A DNA stretch of 64,000 nt from Klebsiella pneumoniae (GCA_945861635.1 CAMAWH010000016.1:1-64000), one strand, 5' to 3'. Shown: positions 52,420 to 62,008, counted from the stretch's first letter. A program made the numbers and translations. Notes: generated from the sequence alone by a model not told the origin.

Positions 52420-54305
52420 AGGTCCTCCGGGAGCAGGTCGCGAAGCAGGGCGAGGGTATCGATAACCACGTCGAATGTATCTCCCCGCGCGAGGCGGGCG
52501 ATGAAGGGGAGCGCTCCTTCCGCCGTGGGTGACGTCGTGAGCAGTGCCGCCCGAACGGCGTCTGGTTCGACGAGGACCAGTGCTGGGACCAGCCACGAGG
52601 GTTCGTCGAGGCGGGCGGCGAGGTCGTCCGCCGCGCCGAGGAGCGGGTCCGTGAGGACCGCGTCTGCAACGAGTTCCAGAGCGCCGGCGAGTTCGACGTC
52701 AGGTTCGGCCAGCAACCGACCGACATTGGTCACCGCCAGCCACAAGTCTCCATCCAAAACGATCACCGAAACAAGCGGATCGAGGGTGTCGAGCGACCCA
52801 TCGGTCAGCACCGTTTGCGCGTACATCCACACGTCATCGAACGACACCGGCCGCACACCTACGGGAAATTCCGCGTCGTGGTAAACCTCGGGATCGAGCA
52901 GCACGGGGACGAGCGCGATCAGTCCGGCAACGAAAGGCGCATCGGCAATATCCCGCAACGCCTCTTCCGCTGGCGTCACGAGGTTGAGCCCGTGCGCGGC
53001 GGTCGCGGCGTCGGCAACGGCAGGCACGTGGTCTTGAAGGGCGTTCAACAGGGAGAGCAACACCCGGAGCAGGTTGGCGGTTGCCGGGTCGTTGAGCCGA
53101 TCGATGGCGTGGAGGTCATTGACGACCTGCTCCGTAACGGTTGGGCAGACGCCGGTTTCGGCGACGCCTTGGAGAATGGCGTCGGTGAGAGGGACGCCGA
53201 GCATGTCTCCGAGGAGCGACACGCCGCTTTCGGTTGAGTCGGGATCGGTGGTGGCGATGGCCTCCAGGATGGCGACGGCGAGGTTGCCGAAGCTGACGTC
53301 CACGCTGGTGATTCCGAGGTCGATCGAACAATCGACCGGCTCATTCGTGTCGTGGAGGAGGCGGACGAGCGAGACGAGGGCACTGTCCTCTCCGCCGGCC
53401 AGCGATCCGCCGTTTACGTCCACGGACGCAAGGTAGAGCGCCTGCGCAGGGACGGTCGCAAGACGGCCATGCGCGATTTCGCTCCGAAGTGCATCAGAAA
53501 CGCCATCGCGTGCGGTGGGGTCATCGAGGATTTCCGCAATCGGCGCGGAGAAGGCTGCGCGCGTGCTCTGGGCGACGCCCGCGCTGACGATGTCGCGGAT
53601 CGAATTTCCCGTGGCGCCGAACGAGCGGTTGTTTGTCGTATTCTCCGCCCGCGACAGGAGATCGGCGACGTTGGCCGGCCAGTCGTGCGCAAGGGCTGAA
53701 AGCGTGGGATCCGTGGACTCCGCGACGCTTGCCGCCGTCCAAGCCAATTGCACGAGCGCGTCGGACCGAAGGAACGTCGCGATCGGCGCCAATTCGCGGA
53801 GCTCGTCGTCCAGAAGCACGGTGGCAATCGGCCCGGCCAAACGCAGCAATGGGGCGATCACGCCGGCGTCCAACGAAGCAGGTTCCGCGAGCGGAATCGC
53901 CACTCCGACGTCCGCCCACGGCGCCGCGTACAGCAATTCGACGGCGAGGCGAACGCCCGCGTGGATCCCTTCGCGGTTGTCCAGAAGGGCAAGCGCGCCG
54001 TCTACTGCTCCCGTGAGCGAAAGGTCGGCGCCATCCAATCCATTGACCCAACGCGCGAGGACAACGCCCGCCGTACCCTGCCGTGTGGAACCATCCATCG
54101 CGGCGTCGAGCGGCGAAAACGCCTCGATAGCGCCCGTCTGATCAAGGCAAGCGAACACGGCGTGCAACTCGGACGTGCTCTCCTCGTCCAACCCGTCGAG
54201 CAAGTTGGCGTCGTAGCAGGGCCCGTCGGCCACACGTTGATCCGTCCATTCGTAGCCGCTGGTATGGAACTGGCAGCCCGCGAGGATCAGCGGGAGCACG
54301 GTCAC
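52416..54305 (-). CDS. Large predicted lipoprotein, unknown
   Basis: The protein has 629 residues. A GTG start is followed by TVLPLILAGC, an excellent lipobox at Cys11, so it is probably anchored to the inner or outer membrane. The mature chain is acidic, almost Lys-free, and made of repeated Leu/Ala-rich helices (e.g. AVDGALALLD, LVRLLHDT, LLRVLLSLLNALQDHV) suggesting an all-helical solenoid. Four Cys lie in the N-terminal and middle parts. I know no family. It overlaps upp by 4 nt and follows the barrel gene with a 1-nt overlap. Confidence 0.65.
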   Translation of the reverse strand: MTVLPLILAGCQFHTSGYEWTDQRVADGPCYDANLLDGLDEESTSELHAVFACLDQTGAIEAFSPLDAAMDGSTRQGTAGVVLARWVNGLDGADLSLTGAVDGALALLDNREGIHAGVRLAVELLYAAPWADVGVAIPLAEPASLDAGVIAPLLRLAGPIATVLLDDELRELAPIATFLRSDALVQLAWTAASVAESTDPTLSALAHDWPANVADLLSRAENTTNNRSFGATGNSIRDIVSAGVAQSTRAAFSAPIAEILDDPTARDGVSDALRSEIAHGRLATVPAQALYLASVDVNGGSLAGGEDSALVSLVRLLHDTNEPVDCSIDLGITSVDVSFGNLAVAILEAIATTDPDSTESGVSLLGDMLGVPLTDAILQGVAETGVCPTVTEQVVNDLHAIDRLNDPATANLLRVLLSLLNALQDHVPAVADAATAAHGLNLVTPAEEALRDIADAPFVAGLIALVPVLLDPEVYHDAEFPVGVRPVSFDDVWMYAQTVLTDGSLDTLDPLVSVIVLDGDLWLAVTNVGRLLAEPDVELAGALELVADAVLTDPLLGAADDLAARLDEPSWLVPALVLVEPDAVRAALLTTSPTAEGALPFIARLARGDTFDVVIDTLALLRDLLPEDL

Positions 54306-54922
54306 TAGTCGAACAGATACCGAATCGAGCCGGTGCCCTGCGCGATCGGGTACATCCGCTTGAGGTAACGGCTCCCGCCGGTCACTTGCAGGGACGCCTG
54401 CACGTGTCGGGCGATCATGTAGGTGCCGCCGACGCCGACTTGCGCCTGAATGAATTCTGTCTGGTCCGACGTGAAGAATCCGGACCCGATGTAGCCCACG
54501 ATGGTGCCCTGGAGCTTGTCAGGTTCACCGAGGACGCCGAAGCTCAAACCCGCATCGATCATGCCGACCGGACGCGGATCCTTGCGGATGTTGAAGGTGT
54601 ACTCCGACGCGTCCGCCGGATCGGATTGCGCCGCATCCTGCAGGTAGTAGACACGGAACATGCCGAGCACCTTGTTGTCCTTGTCCCCCAGAATGACCTC
54701 GAGGCCACCGCCGAAGTCGCTGTTCATTTGGTCCACGGGCGGCTGTTGGTCGTACTCGCCGAGCGCATTCTGCTTGTAGTAGTACAAGCGGTCGTAGTGG
54801 AACCCGCCGGTGCCCACGAGGCCGATGCCGCCGGCGTGGGCTTCCGTACTTGCCAAAAAACCAGAAAGTAGACCGAGAAGGCCGACGGCGGTGTGAACGA
54901 TCGTGCGCGTAGGGGAACGCAT
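54305..54922 (-). CDS. Small outer-membrane beta-barrel protein
   Basis: This 205-residue protein has a signal peptide ending STEAHA near residue 30. The mature part shows about eight amphipathic strands (FHYDRLYYYK, FGGGLEVILGD, LGMFRVYYLQ, AGLSFGVLG, GTIVGYIGSGFF, AQVGVGGTYMIA, ASLQVTGGSRYL, GSIRYLF) as in OmpA/OmpW-size barrels. It is probably the first gene of the operon leading through the lipoprotein to upp-hpt-ridA-TPM-rnd. Co-transcription of surface proteins with salvage enzymes is unexplained. Confidence 0.7.
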   Translation of the reverse strand: MRSPTRTIVHTAVGLLGLLSGFLASTEAHAGGIGLVGTGGFHYDRLYYYKQNALGEYDQQPPVDQMNSDFGGGLEVILGDKDNKVLGMFRVYYLQDAAQSDPADASEYTFNIRKDPRPVGMIDAGLSFGVLGEPDKLQGTIVGYIGSGFFTSDQTEFIQAQVGVGGTYMIARHVQASLQVTGGSRYLKRMYPIAQGTGSIRYLFD

Positions 54923-55316
54923 AGGCAGGGCTCCCGAAAAGGATGCCCTCGTTTACCGCAGCGGCGGGGTCGCGGCAACTCCGACGTTCAGCATCCGAAA
55001 TTGGGTTGCACCCGGGCCCGCCCAGCGAACTCTTGACGCAGCAAGGGCTCGGCAACTTTGTTTGCCCCTTCCGCAAGCGGCTTCGTACCGCGATCCACGT
55101 CGAATCGATACGTAAGTCATTGATATTACATGATTTGCGGAATTACGACTTCCGCGCAACCGCCAGACTGGTCCGCGAATATCGATGGTAGGCTCTTTTT
55201 CGGGCATTGCCCCCTTGCGCAGTCGGTTTGCTTTTGGTACACCAGTCGTGTCGTGGTGGAGATGGACTTCACGTTGACGACACAGCGCTCCTCATCAGTT
55301 GAAATCGGAGAAGATC
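54923..55316. other. Intergenic region upstream of HU gene
   Basis: These 394 nt separate the divergent barrel operon and HU gene. Short open frames occur on both strands, but none has coding character. A locally AT-rich patch at 55111-55147 (containing TTGATA and a CGTAA/TTACG inverted pair) is unusual for this GC-rich window and is the best place for promoter elements. I see no RNA gene with confidence. Confidence 0.5.
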
Positions 55317-55610
55317 ATGAACAAGAAGGAACTCATCGCGAAGCTCGCCAAGTCGACCGGTCTTTCGCAGGCCAAGGCCGGCGAAGTACTGAACGCATTG
55401 TTCGACGCCGATAAGGGCAAGGGCATCATCGCAGGCGAACTCGACGCCGGTCACAAAGTCACCGTGCCCGGCTTCGGCACGTTCGGCACGAAAAAGCGCG
55501 CCGCGCGCACCGGTACCAACCCCGCCAATGGCCAGAAAATCAAGATCTCGGCCAAGCATTACGCGTTCTTCAAGCCGGGCAAGACCCTGCGTGAGCGTGT
55601 TTCGAAGTAG
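55317..55610 (+). CDS. HU-family DNA-binding protein
   Basis: This 97-residue nucleoid protein has the full IHF/HU fold: helices MNKKELIAKLAKSTGL-SQAKAGEVLNALFD, then the beta-arm with GHKVTVPGFGTFGTKKRAARTGTNPANGQKIKIS (given here by its key GFGTF and R-x-G-x-NP) and the closing FKPGKTLRERV. The Pro in TNPANG marks the DNA-intercalating tip. The ATG at 55317 is placed 6 nt after GGAGAA. It has its own long upstream region and a strong terminator, so it is monocistronic and probably abundantly expressed. Confidence 0.96.
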   Translation: MNKKELIAKLAKSTGLSQAKAGEVLNALFDADKGKGIIAGELDAGHKVTVPGFGTFGTKKRAARTGTNPANGQKIKISAKHYAFFKPGKTLRERVSK

Positions 55611-55628
55611 TTCGGCTCGGTGTCCCAC

Positions 55629-55675
55629 GCGCGCCCGCTGACCCGGTAGGGTTGGCGGGCGCGCTTCGTTTTTCT
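55629..55675 (+). terminator. Rho-independent terminator after HU gene
   Basis: GCGCGCCCGC (55629-55638) pairs perfectly with GCGGGCGCGC (55655-55664). The 16-nt loop can extend the stem through ACCC/GGGT, and TTCGTTTTTC follows. It lies 19 nt after the HU stop and ends at the stop codon of the convergent lipoprotein gene. Confidence 0.92.
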
Positions 55676-56144
55676 ACGGCGCGGAGTCGGTGCCAGAGTC
55701 GGCCCCAGAATCTACGCCTGAATCTAGCCCGCTGTCTCCTGCGACGACGTTCAGCGTGGCGTTGGGGCTTTGTCCGTGGGCGTTGCGAATTGCAACCGCG
55801 TAGTGGCCGTCGGCGAGGTCCGGCGTAGTCACCGTGAGTTTCTCTACGCACGACGTGGAATCGGCCGCACAGGCGTCACAGCTGCCGCAGTCCGTGCAGG
55901 AATTCGCAGCGCGGCAGGCGTCAAGTGCCGCACACGTCGACCGGTCGAGCGCCGTCACGGTGGCCACGCGCGATCCGAACGTGACGATGGTGTCGTTTTT
56001 GGCGGTGAGGGGGCTCGTCGTCACGACCACGGATTCCCCCGGCGAAACCGTATCGGTCGAAAACGTCGGCAGGGAGAGCGCACACGTCGGCACGAATTGT
56101 GTCGCCGTCGTCTCACAGGAAAGCAGCAGCAGGAGAGAAAGCAT
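55674..56144 (-). CDS. Cys-rich lipoprotein with Asp-Ser-Gly tail
   Basis: This 156-residue protein has lipobox LLLLSC at the N-terminus. An Ig-like beta domain (FSTDTVSPGESVVVTTSPL... and LTVTTPDLADGHYAVAIRN) is interrupted by a seven-Cys insertion (CAALDACRAANSCTDCGSCDAC, by its CxDCGSCDAC core). The C-terminus is a DSGxDSGxDSG tail, a style common in myxobacterial surface proteins. The ATG at 56144 overlaps the PBP stop as TAATG; a GTG two codons upstream is an alternative. Confidence 0.7.
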   Translation of the reverse strand: MLSLLLLLSCETTATQFVPTCALSLPTFSTDTVSPGESVVVTTSPLTAKNDTIVTFGSRVATVTALDRSTCAALDACRAANSCTDCGSCDACAADSTSCVEKLTVTTPDLADGHYAVAIRNAHGQSPNATLNVVAGDSGLDSGVDSGADSGTDSAP

Positions 56145-59023
56145 TACCACTCGGTGGTCAGGAGGTCTTCGGAGGTCTTCTGTCCCGCTTCGGCCTCGGC
56201 GCCGGCGGGGGCCGTACCGGGAAGGAACGGCATGCCGCGCCCGCCCGCCATCGGGCGGCCCGTGTTTTCGTCGATGGACACCCAGCTGACGCCTGGAGGT
56301 GGCGCAAATGGGCGGTCATCGGCCTTGGGCACCGCGTCTTCCATGTAGTCCATCCATATGGGCAGCGCCGTGTACCCGCCGGTTGCGGAACTGCCCAGCG
56401 ATTTCGGTTGGTCGTAGCCTACCCACACGGCAGTCATCACGGTCGGAGTGAATCCCACAAACCACGCGTCGTGAAAATCGTTGGTCGTGCCTGTCTTTCC
56501 GGCAACGTGCAGACCCAGTTTTTGCGCCTTGGCAGCGGTACCGTTCGACGCGACCTCCTGCAGCAGCCAGTTGGTGATGCCCGCCACGCTCGGATCGATC
56601 ACCCGCCCCCATTCGGCGGGCTTTTGCCATTGTTCAAGGACCTTTCCGTCGCGATCGACAACTTTATTGATGTAGTGGGGCTCAACCTTTCGGCCGAGTG
56701 TGGCAAACGGGGAATAGGCCCGGGCGAGTTCGGGCATGTTCAGGGAAGCGGAGCCCAGTCCCATGGACAGGTCCACTTCCATGGCGCTCTCGATTCCGAC
56801 CTTGCGCGCAAGGTTGTAGACCGCGTCAAGGCCGATCACGTCGAGCACGCGAATCGTTACGACGTTCCGCGAGAGGGCGAGCGCCTTGCGCAAGGTGATG
56901 TCCCCGAGGTAGTCCTCGCCGTAGTTTTCCGGCTTCCATAGCTGTGATTTCAGAGTGTTGTAGACGATGGGCGCGTCCTGCACGATGGTGCCGACGGTGA
57001 ACTTCTTGGACTCGATCGCTGCCGCGTAGACGATCGGCTTGAAGGTCGAGCCCACTTGCCGCTGGGCCTGAATCGCACGGTTGAACTGGGTGTCCTTGAA
57101 ATCGACGCCGCCAACCAGCGCGAGCACGGCGCCATCCTCGAGCCGATAACTGAACAACGCGCCCTGAATATCGGGCTCCTGGTACAGTTGCGCCGCTGCG
57201 AACGGACCCTCACCTGCATCGGCATAGGTTGCCAACTCCGGAGCGTCGCGGAAATTGTGGTTCACGACCTCCACCGTCACGACATCGCCCCGCGTTAGCG
57301 CGCGCGTCAGGTCGTCCTGCTTGCGGTATTTGCTGTTCCGGTTCGGGTCTGGCTTGTACGCCCAACCCGTCCATGAAAGCGGAATTATCACTTTGTCACC
57401 GCCAAGATCGACCACGGCATGCTTCTTGGCGGCTTCGATCACGACCCCTTCGTAGCGTTCTCCTTCGATGATCCCATTGTTCTTGGTGGTGAGTTCGGCA
57501 ATCCGCGCGGCGATCGACGTTTCGCCCAGCGATTCCGCAGCCCCGCGCCAGCCCACTTTTTCATCCGTGCCGGTGACGCCGTCCGTCACCGCCTTCTGGG
57601 CCTCGCCCTGGAGCTTCAGGTCGCAGGTCGTCGTGACCTCGATGCCGTCGTTGTACACGCGATCTTGTCCGAAGGTGTCTACCAGGTGACGCCGGACGTG
57701 CTCTGTGAACCATGGGGCTTTGAGCAGGAATTCGTTGCGCCGCGCGACGACGGTCAGCGCTTTTTCTGCCGCGGCCGACGATTGTTCCGGCGTGAGGAAC
57801 GCGTTGTCCACCATCTGTCCGAGCACGTAGGATTGCCGCGCCTTGGCCTTCTCGAAGTGGCGATGGGGCGAGTAGTCGCTCGGCCTTTGCGGCAACCCGG
57901 CGATCAACGAAGACTCTGCCACGTCGAGATCCTCGACGTGCTTCCCGAAGTACACCCGCGCCGCTGCCTCCACACCGTACGCACCCGATCCCAGATAGAT
58001 CTGGTTCAAGTACAAAAAGAGGATATGTTCCTTTTCGAACGCCTGCTCGATCCGGCGGGACAGGAGCACCTCCTTGATCTTTCGCGAGAAGGTTTTTTCG
58101 TTCGTAAGCAGGAAGTTGCGCGCCACCTGCTGGGTGATCGTGGACGCGCCCTGCGCCTTCTTGCCCTTCATCGCGTTGCGGCCGATAGCGCGCACGATGC
58201 CCATGTAGTCGATGCCGCCATGCACGTAGAAGTTTGCGTCCTCCGCCGCTATGAATGCCTGAAGCAAATGCTTCGGCATCCGGTCAAGCGGCACGACGTA
58301 TCGGCGTTTCTCATAGATCTCGCCCATCAACTCGCCGTTTGCGTCGTAGACAGTCGTCACCGTTGGCGGCCGATAAGCACCGAGTGTCTCCACAGAAGGG
58401 AGGTCCCGGCCATAGTACCAAATCACGCCGAACCCGCCGATCACGCCGAGCAGACACAAGAATGCGCCGAATGTGGCGCTGCTTGCAAAAATCCCACCCA
58501 ACCAGCCGCGCGATTTCTTCTTCTTCTTGTCCTTTTTCGTCCGAATCGGCTGCGGGAGCGCCGACGCGGCGGTGGGCGAGCGTACCGGCCCGGGACTGGG
58601 AATTACGCCCGTGCGGTGGGCGGGTTCCGGACGTTCCACGAAGGACGCTGGCGGGCCAACTGCCTCGGTTCGCTCGGCGGAACCCGCCGGCCGCGGCTCG
58701 ACCGTGGTGCCCTCTTCACGCGGCGGGGAGGGCGTCGGGCCTGGCGCGGGGGGCGATTCCCCGGCGCGATGGGCCATGGGATGCGTTCCTTCCGCCCGCG
58801 GCGCCGGCGTTGCACGAAGTTCCATCGCAATCGGACCTGCAGCGACGGGCGAATCATCCTCGAAGGTAGAGCCTTTTCGCCGAAGGAAGTCAACCATCCC
58901 CATCGGGTAGGTGATCGCAAGCGCGCGTCCGCACGGACATTGACGGGAAGCGCCGGGGAGAGGGTACGGCTCCGTCAGGCGGGTCGGATGACCACAGTGG
59001 GGACAGGTGATCTTGAGGGCCAT
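56144..59023 (-). CDS. Class A penicillin-binding protein (PBP1A-like) with N-terminal zinc-ribbon-like extension
   Basis: This 959-residue bifunctional peptidoglycan synthase has the glycosyltransferase GT51 domain at about 225-400, with catalytic E261 in EDANFYVHGG and QGASTITQQ. The transpeptidase has S659-x-x-K662 (GSTFKP), SRN 718-720 and K843-TGTT, all intact; an OB-like insert lies between them. Unusually, the cytoplasmic N-terminus is about 180 residues: a zinc-ribbon-like C7-x2-C10 ... C29-x-C31 module, a Pro/Glu-rich linker and a Lys-rich stretch before the TM at about 182-203. It is translationally coupled to the downstream lipoprotein gene and divergent from the S41 protease. Confidence 0.95.
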   Translation of the reverse strand: MALKITCPHCGHPTRLTEPYPLPGASRQCPCGRALAITYPMGMVDFLRRKGSTFEDDSPVAAGPIAMELRATPAPRAEGTHPMAHRAGESPPAPGPTPSPPREEGTTVEPRPAGSAERTEAVGPPASFVERPEPAHRTGVIPSPGPVRSPTAASALPQPIRTKKDKKKKKSRGWLGGIFASSATFGAFLCLLGVIGGFGVIWYYGRDLPSVETLGAYRPPTVTTVYDANGELMGEIYEKRRYVVPLDRMPKHLLQAFIAAEDANFYVHGGIDYMGIVRAIGRNAMKGKKAQGASTITQQVARNFLLTNEKTFSRKIKEVLLSRRIEQAFEKEHILFLYLNQIYLGSGAYGVEAAARVYFGKHVEDLDVAESSLIAGLPQRPSDYSPHRHFEKAKARQSYVLGQMVDNAFLTPEQSSAAAEKALTVVARRNEFLLKAPWFTEHVRRHLVDTFGQDRVYNDGIEVTTTCDLKLQGEAQKAVTDGVTGTDEKVGWRGAAESLGETSIAARIAELTTKNNGIIEGERYEGVVIEAAKKHAVVDLGGDKVIIPLSWTGWAYKPDPNRNSKYRKQDDLTRALTRGDVVTVEVVNHNFRDAPELATYADAGEGPFAAAQLYQEPDIQGALFSYRLEDGAVLALVGGVDFKDTQFNRAIQAQRQVGSTFKPIVYAAAIESKKFTVGTIVQDAPIVYNTLKSQLWKPENYGEDYLGDITLRKALALSRNVVTIRVLDVIGLDAVYNLARKVGIESAMEVDLSMGLGSASLNMPELARAYSPFATLGRKVEPHYINKVVDRDGKVLEQWQKPAEWGRVIDPSVAGITNWLLQEVASNGTAAKAQKLGLHVAGKTGTTNDFHDAWFVGFTPTVMTAVWVGYDQPKSLGSSATGGYTALPIWMDYMEDAVPKADDRPFAPPPGVSWVSIDENTGRPMAGGRGMPFLPGTAPAGAEAEAGQKTSEDLLTTEW

Positions 59024-59113
59024 GGGAGCCGCGCGCTTGGAACCATATCGCAGCGTAGTTGCGGCGGGGTGCCGCGGGACCTATCTTTTGCTTGACGCAC
59101 GGGAGCGCCGCTG

Positions 59114-62008
59114 ATGCGAATCGTCCGACACCTTGCAGTGCTGACCGGAATCGGTAGCCTCGTACTCGCCGGCTACCACGTTGCCGCCAGCGCCGGCACG
59201 CCGATCGCTACGATCGGGGACAGCCCCGGCGGTTCGAGAATGGACGCGTTTGTCCGCCAGGGCGGGCTGGCGGAGCGAATCAGCGACTTCACGACGTCGT
59301 ATTCCCTGTCCAACCTGTCCATCCTTGGGCGCACCGCGGGGCGCGTCCAACTCCAGTACGTTGATCCCGATCGCATCGACTACGACGCGATGTACAAGGC
59401 CGCGCTCGCGGCGGTAGAGCGAGAAATTCCGGAGGTTGTTCTTCGCGTTGATGGGCAGCGCGTGCACGTCAGTGTGCGGGAATACACCACCGTCCTCACA
59501 ACCCGGAAGATGGAGTCGTCCGAGGCATTGACGGCGGAGCTGCGTCGTGTCGCGCAGATCCTTGAGGACCACCTGGACACGAACGAAATCAAGCTGGACG
59601 AGGTGGAATACACGCTCACCAACGGCATGCTCTCCACGCTCGACCCGCACTCCATGTTGATGCCCCCGGACAGCGCCAAAAAAATGCGGGAGGACAACGA
59701 TGGCGAGTTCGGCGGGCTCGGCATCACCATCGACATGCACGACGGCCGCCTCACCATCACGTACCCGTTGGAGGACACCCCGGCGTGGAAGGCGGGTTTG
59801 AAGCCGGGTGACGAGATCACGCGCATCGACGGAGAGGGCACGATCAACATGGAGATCGACGAGGCCGTCGACAAGATGCGCGGCCGGCCGGGCACGTCGG
59901 TCACGCTCACCATTACGCGTGAAGGTGGCGAACAACCGAAGGATTACACCATCGTTCGGGCGGAGATCAAAACGGGCCGGGTGTGGAGTCAGCTGCTCGA
60001 CGGAAACGTGGGCTACGTTCGTATCGACAGCTTCCATGGACAGGTCGAAGCGCAGCTGACCGAGGAATTGAGCAAGTTGGCGCGGGATGCCGGCCCGGGC
60101 GGTGTGAAGGGAATCGTGCTCGACATGCGCGACAACCCCGGCGGCTACCTGCATCAAGCCGTCGCCGTATCGGATAAATTCCTCGCGGATGGCACAATTG
60201 TGAGTACGGTGGGCCGCAACGGGGCCGATCGCAAGGAAAGTGATGCTCGCGAGTCGGGCACGGAGCCCGCCTACCCGATGGCGGTGTTGATGACGGGTTC
60301 GAGCGCGTCGGCGGCGGAAATCGTGGCGGGTGCCCTACGTAATCAGGAACGCGCCGTGATCATCGGGGAGAGGAGCTTTGGCAAGGGGTCCGTTCAGGAA
60401 CTGTATGGGATGGAGCGCGAATCGCAGCTGAAACTGACGGTTGCCCGCTACCTCACGCCGGGGGATCATTGGATCCAATCGGTCGGAATTCCTGCCGACA
60501 TTGAGCTGAAACGCACGCTCGTGGCCCCGCCCCGCGAGCTGAAGGAGTTCAAGACGATGTCGGGGCCGCGCATCTCGCTGTTTGGCCGAGATCGTCAGGT
60601 TCGTGAGTCCGATCTTTCCCGCGCGTTCCCGAATGCCGAGGAGATCGAAACGCAGCCGGCGTACAGCCTGCGCTACCTCGTGCCGGAGTCCGCCGACCAA
60701 CCACGCTCAGACAAGAAGGATGTAAGGACGGACTTCGAGGTCATGCTGGCGCGTGACGTTTTGGTGGCGGCGCATGGCGGGCGTCGGGCGGACGTGCTCA
60801 AGGATGCCGCGACCGTGGTTGCGGCTCGGACGCGCGCCGAAGCTGGGCGCATCGAGGCGGCGTTTCGAGAGCAAAAGATTGATTGGACCGCGTGTGCCAA
60901 TCCCGATCGCGCAGCCGTGACGTTCGCGCTTGCGTTGGAGAGTGCCTCCCACGCGGGTATCAGCCTTGCAGCGGGGGAGTTGACCGCCGTTCGTTTGGCA
61001 GTGACCAACACAGACGCCCGCCCGCTATGTCAAACCGTTGCACGCCTGTCGAGTGAGCGCGGAAACGACATTCTCGACGGTACGGAATTCTACCTCGGCA
61101 AGATCAACCCCGGCGAGACCCGAACGTATGAAACGAAGGTCAAAGTACCCGGCGGCTACCCGAACGAAATCGCGGATGTGGACGTCGCGCTCTCGGATGC
61201 AAACAAGAATCCATTGTCATCGGCTGTGATTCAGGTCACGACGACGGCTCCAGGGCTGCCACGGTACACGTGGAACTGGCGTTTTGATGACAAAGTTGGC
61301 GGAAACGGCAATGGATTTGTCGAGGTGGGCGAAACGGTACGTCTGCTCGTCGACGTCGCCAACGAAGGCACGGGGCCGGGTGGAAAACTGGCGATTTCGG
61401 TCCACAAGGACAAATCGCTGCGCAAGACGGTCGATCTGACGGACGCGATGGTCGAGATCCTCGCGCTCCCCGTGGGTGCCCGCCAGACCGCAAGCATCGC
61501 CTTCACGGTCAACGTCGCGCCGCCGGATGGCACGATTCCGCTGGATCTGTCGCTGCGAGACAGTGAAAACTACGACTACGCATCGGTGAGTAAGGCAGGT
61601 TTCTATACCTATTACGGCGAGTCGGAACGCATCGTTGTTCCCGTGGGCAGCCTCGCTCCTGCCGGCACTCGCGCGCCGCCGAACATTACGGTCACGCGGA
61701 GCCCAGGATCGACGACGACAGACCGAACCGTGACCATTTCTGGGGTTGCCACCGACGATATCGGGGTGCGTGATGTCATCATCTACGAGGGGGATCGGAA
61801 GATCGCCTACGCGGGCGGAGGCGACGCGACGCATCCGCTGAAGTCCGTGCCCTTCTCGGCGACGGCCGAACTCAATCCCGGTAACAACCTCATCGTGGTG
61901 CTCGTTCGCGATGCGACAGGGTTGACGGCGACGCACGCGGTGGACGTACTGCTGCAGGCGCCAGTTGCGATCGCCCCGATCAGCGTGCCAGAGCCAGCAA
62001 CTCCCTGA
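59114..62008 (+). CDS. S41-family C-terminal processing protease with C-terminal beta domains
   Basis: This 964-residue periplasmic protease has a signal/anchor near 5-25 and an N-terminal helical part to 190. A PDZ domain spans about 195-275 (GGLGITIDM, PAWKAGLKPGDEI), and the protease core has catalytic Ser399 (GSSASAAEI) and Lys424 (ERSFGKGSVQ). After residue 530 come about 430 residues unlike normal CtpA: a central segment with R/K/E-rich helices, then CARDB/APHP-like sandwiches (GNGFVEVGETVRLLVDVANEG) and a last Ig-like domain. The convergent PrsW-type gene overlaps its 3' end by 29 nt. It is probably a cell-wall-enzyme or tail-specific processor. Confidence 0.92.
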   Translation: MRIVRHLAVLTGIGSLVLAGYHVAASAGTPIATIGDSPGGSRMDAFVRQGGLAERISDFTTSYSLSNLSILGRTAGRVQLQYVDPDRIDYDAMYKAALAAVEREIPEVVLRVDGQRVHVSVREYTTVLTTRKMESSEALTAELRRVAQILEDHLDTNEIKLDEVEYTLTNGMLSTLDPHSMLMPPDSAKKMREDNDGEFGGLGITIDMHDGRLTITYPLEDTPAWKAGLKPGDEITRIDGEGTINMEIDEAVDKMRGRPGTSVTLTITREGGEQPKDYTIVRAEIKTGRVWSQLLDGNVGYVRIDSFHGQVEAQLTEELSKLARDAGPGGVKGIVLDMRDNPGGYLHQAVAVSDKFLADGTIVSTVGRNGADRKESDARESGTEPAYPMAVLMTGSSASAAEIVAGALRNQERAVIIGERSFGKGSVQELYGMERESQLKLTVARYLTPGDHWIQSVGIPADIELKRTLVAPPRELKEFKTMSGPRISLFGRDRQVRESDLSRAFPNAEEIETQPAYSLRYLVPESADQPRSDKKDVRTDFEVMLARDVLVAAHGGRRADVLKDAATVVAARTRAEAGRIEAAFREQKIDWTACANPDRAAVTFALALESASHAGISLAAGELTAVRLAVTNTDARPLCQTVARLSSERGNDILDGTEFYLGKINPGETRTYETKVKVPGGYPNEIADVDVALSDANKNPLSSAVIQVTTTAPGLPRYTWNWRFDDKVGGNGNGFVEVGETVRLLVDVANEGTGPGGKLAISVHKDKSLRKTVDLTDAMVEILALPVGARQTASIAFTVNVAPPDGTIPLDLSLRDSENYDYASVSKAGFYTYYGESERIVVPVGSLAPAGTRAPPNITVTRSPGSTTTDRTVTISGVATDDIGVRDVIIYEGDRKIAYAGGGDATHPLKSVPFSATAELNPGNNLIVVLVRDATGLTATHAVDVLLQAPVAIAPISVPEPATP

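Noticed and set aside
54923..55316. Small RNA or small ORF in the HU upstream region
   Set aside because: No conserved stem, T-run or coding bias could be seen on either strand; treated as promoter DNA only.
55674..55740. Short repeats resembling a CRISPR or satellite
   Set aside because: They encode the in-frame DSG tail of a lipoprotein; units are 12 nt with no spacers.
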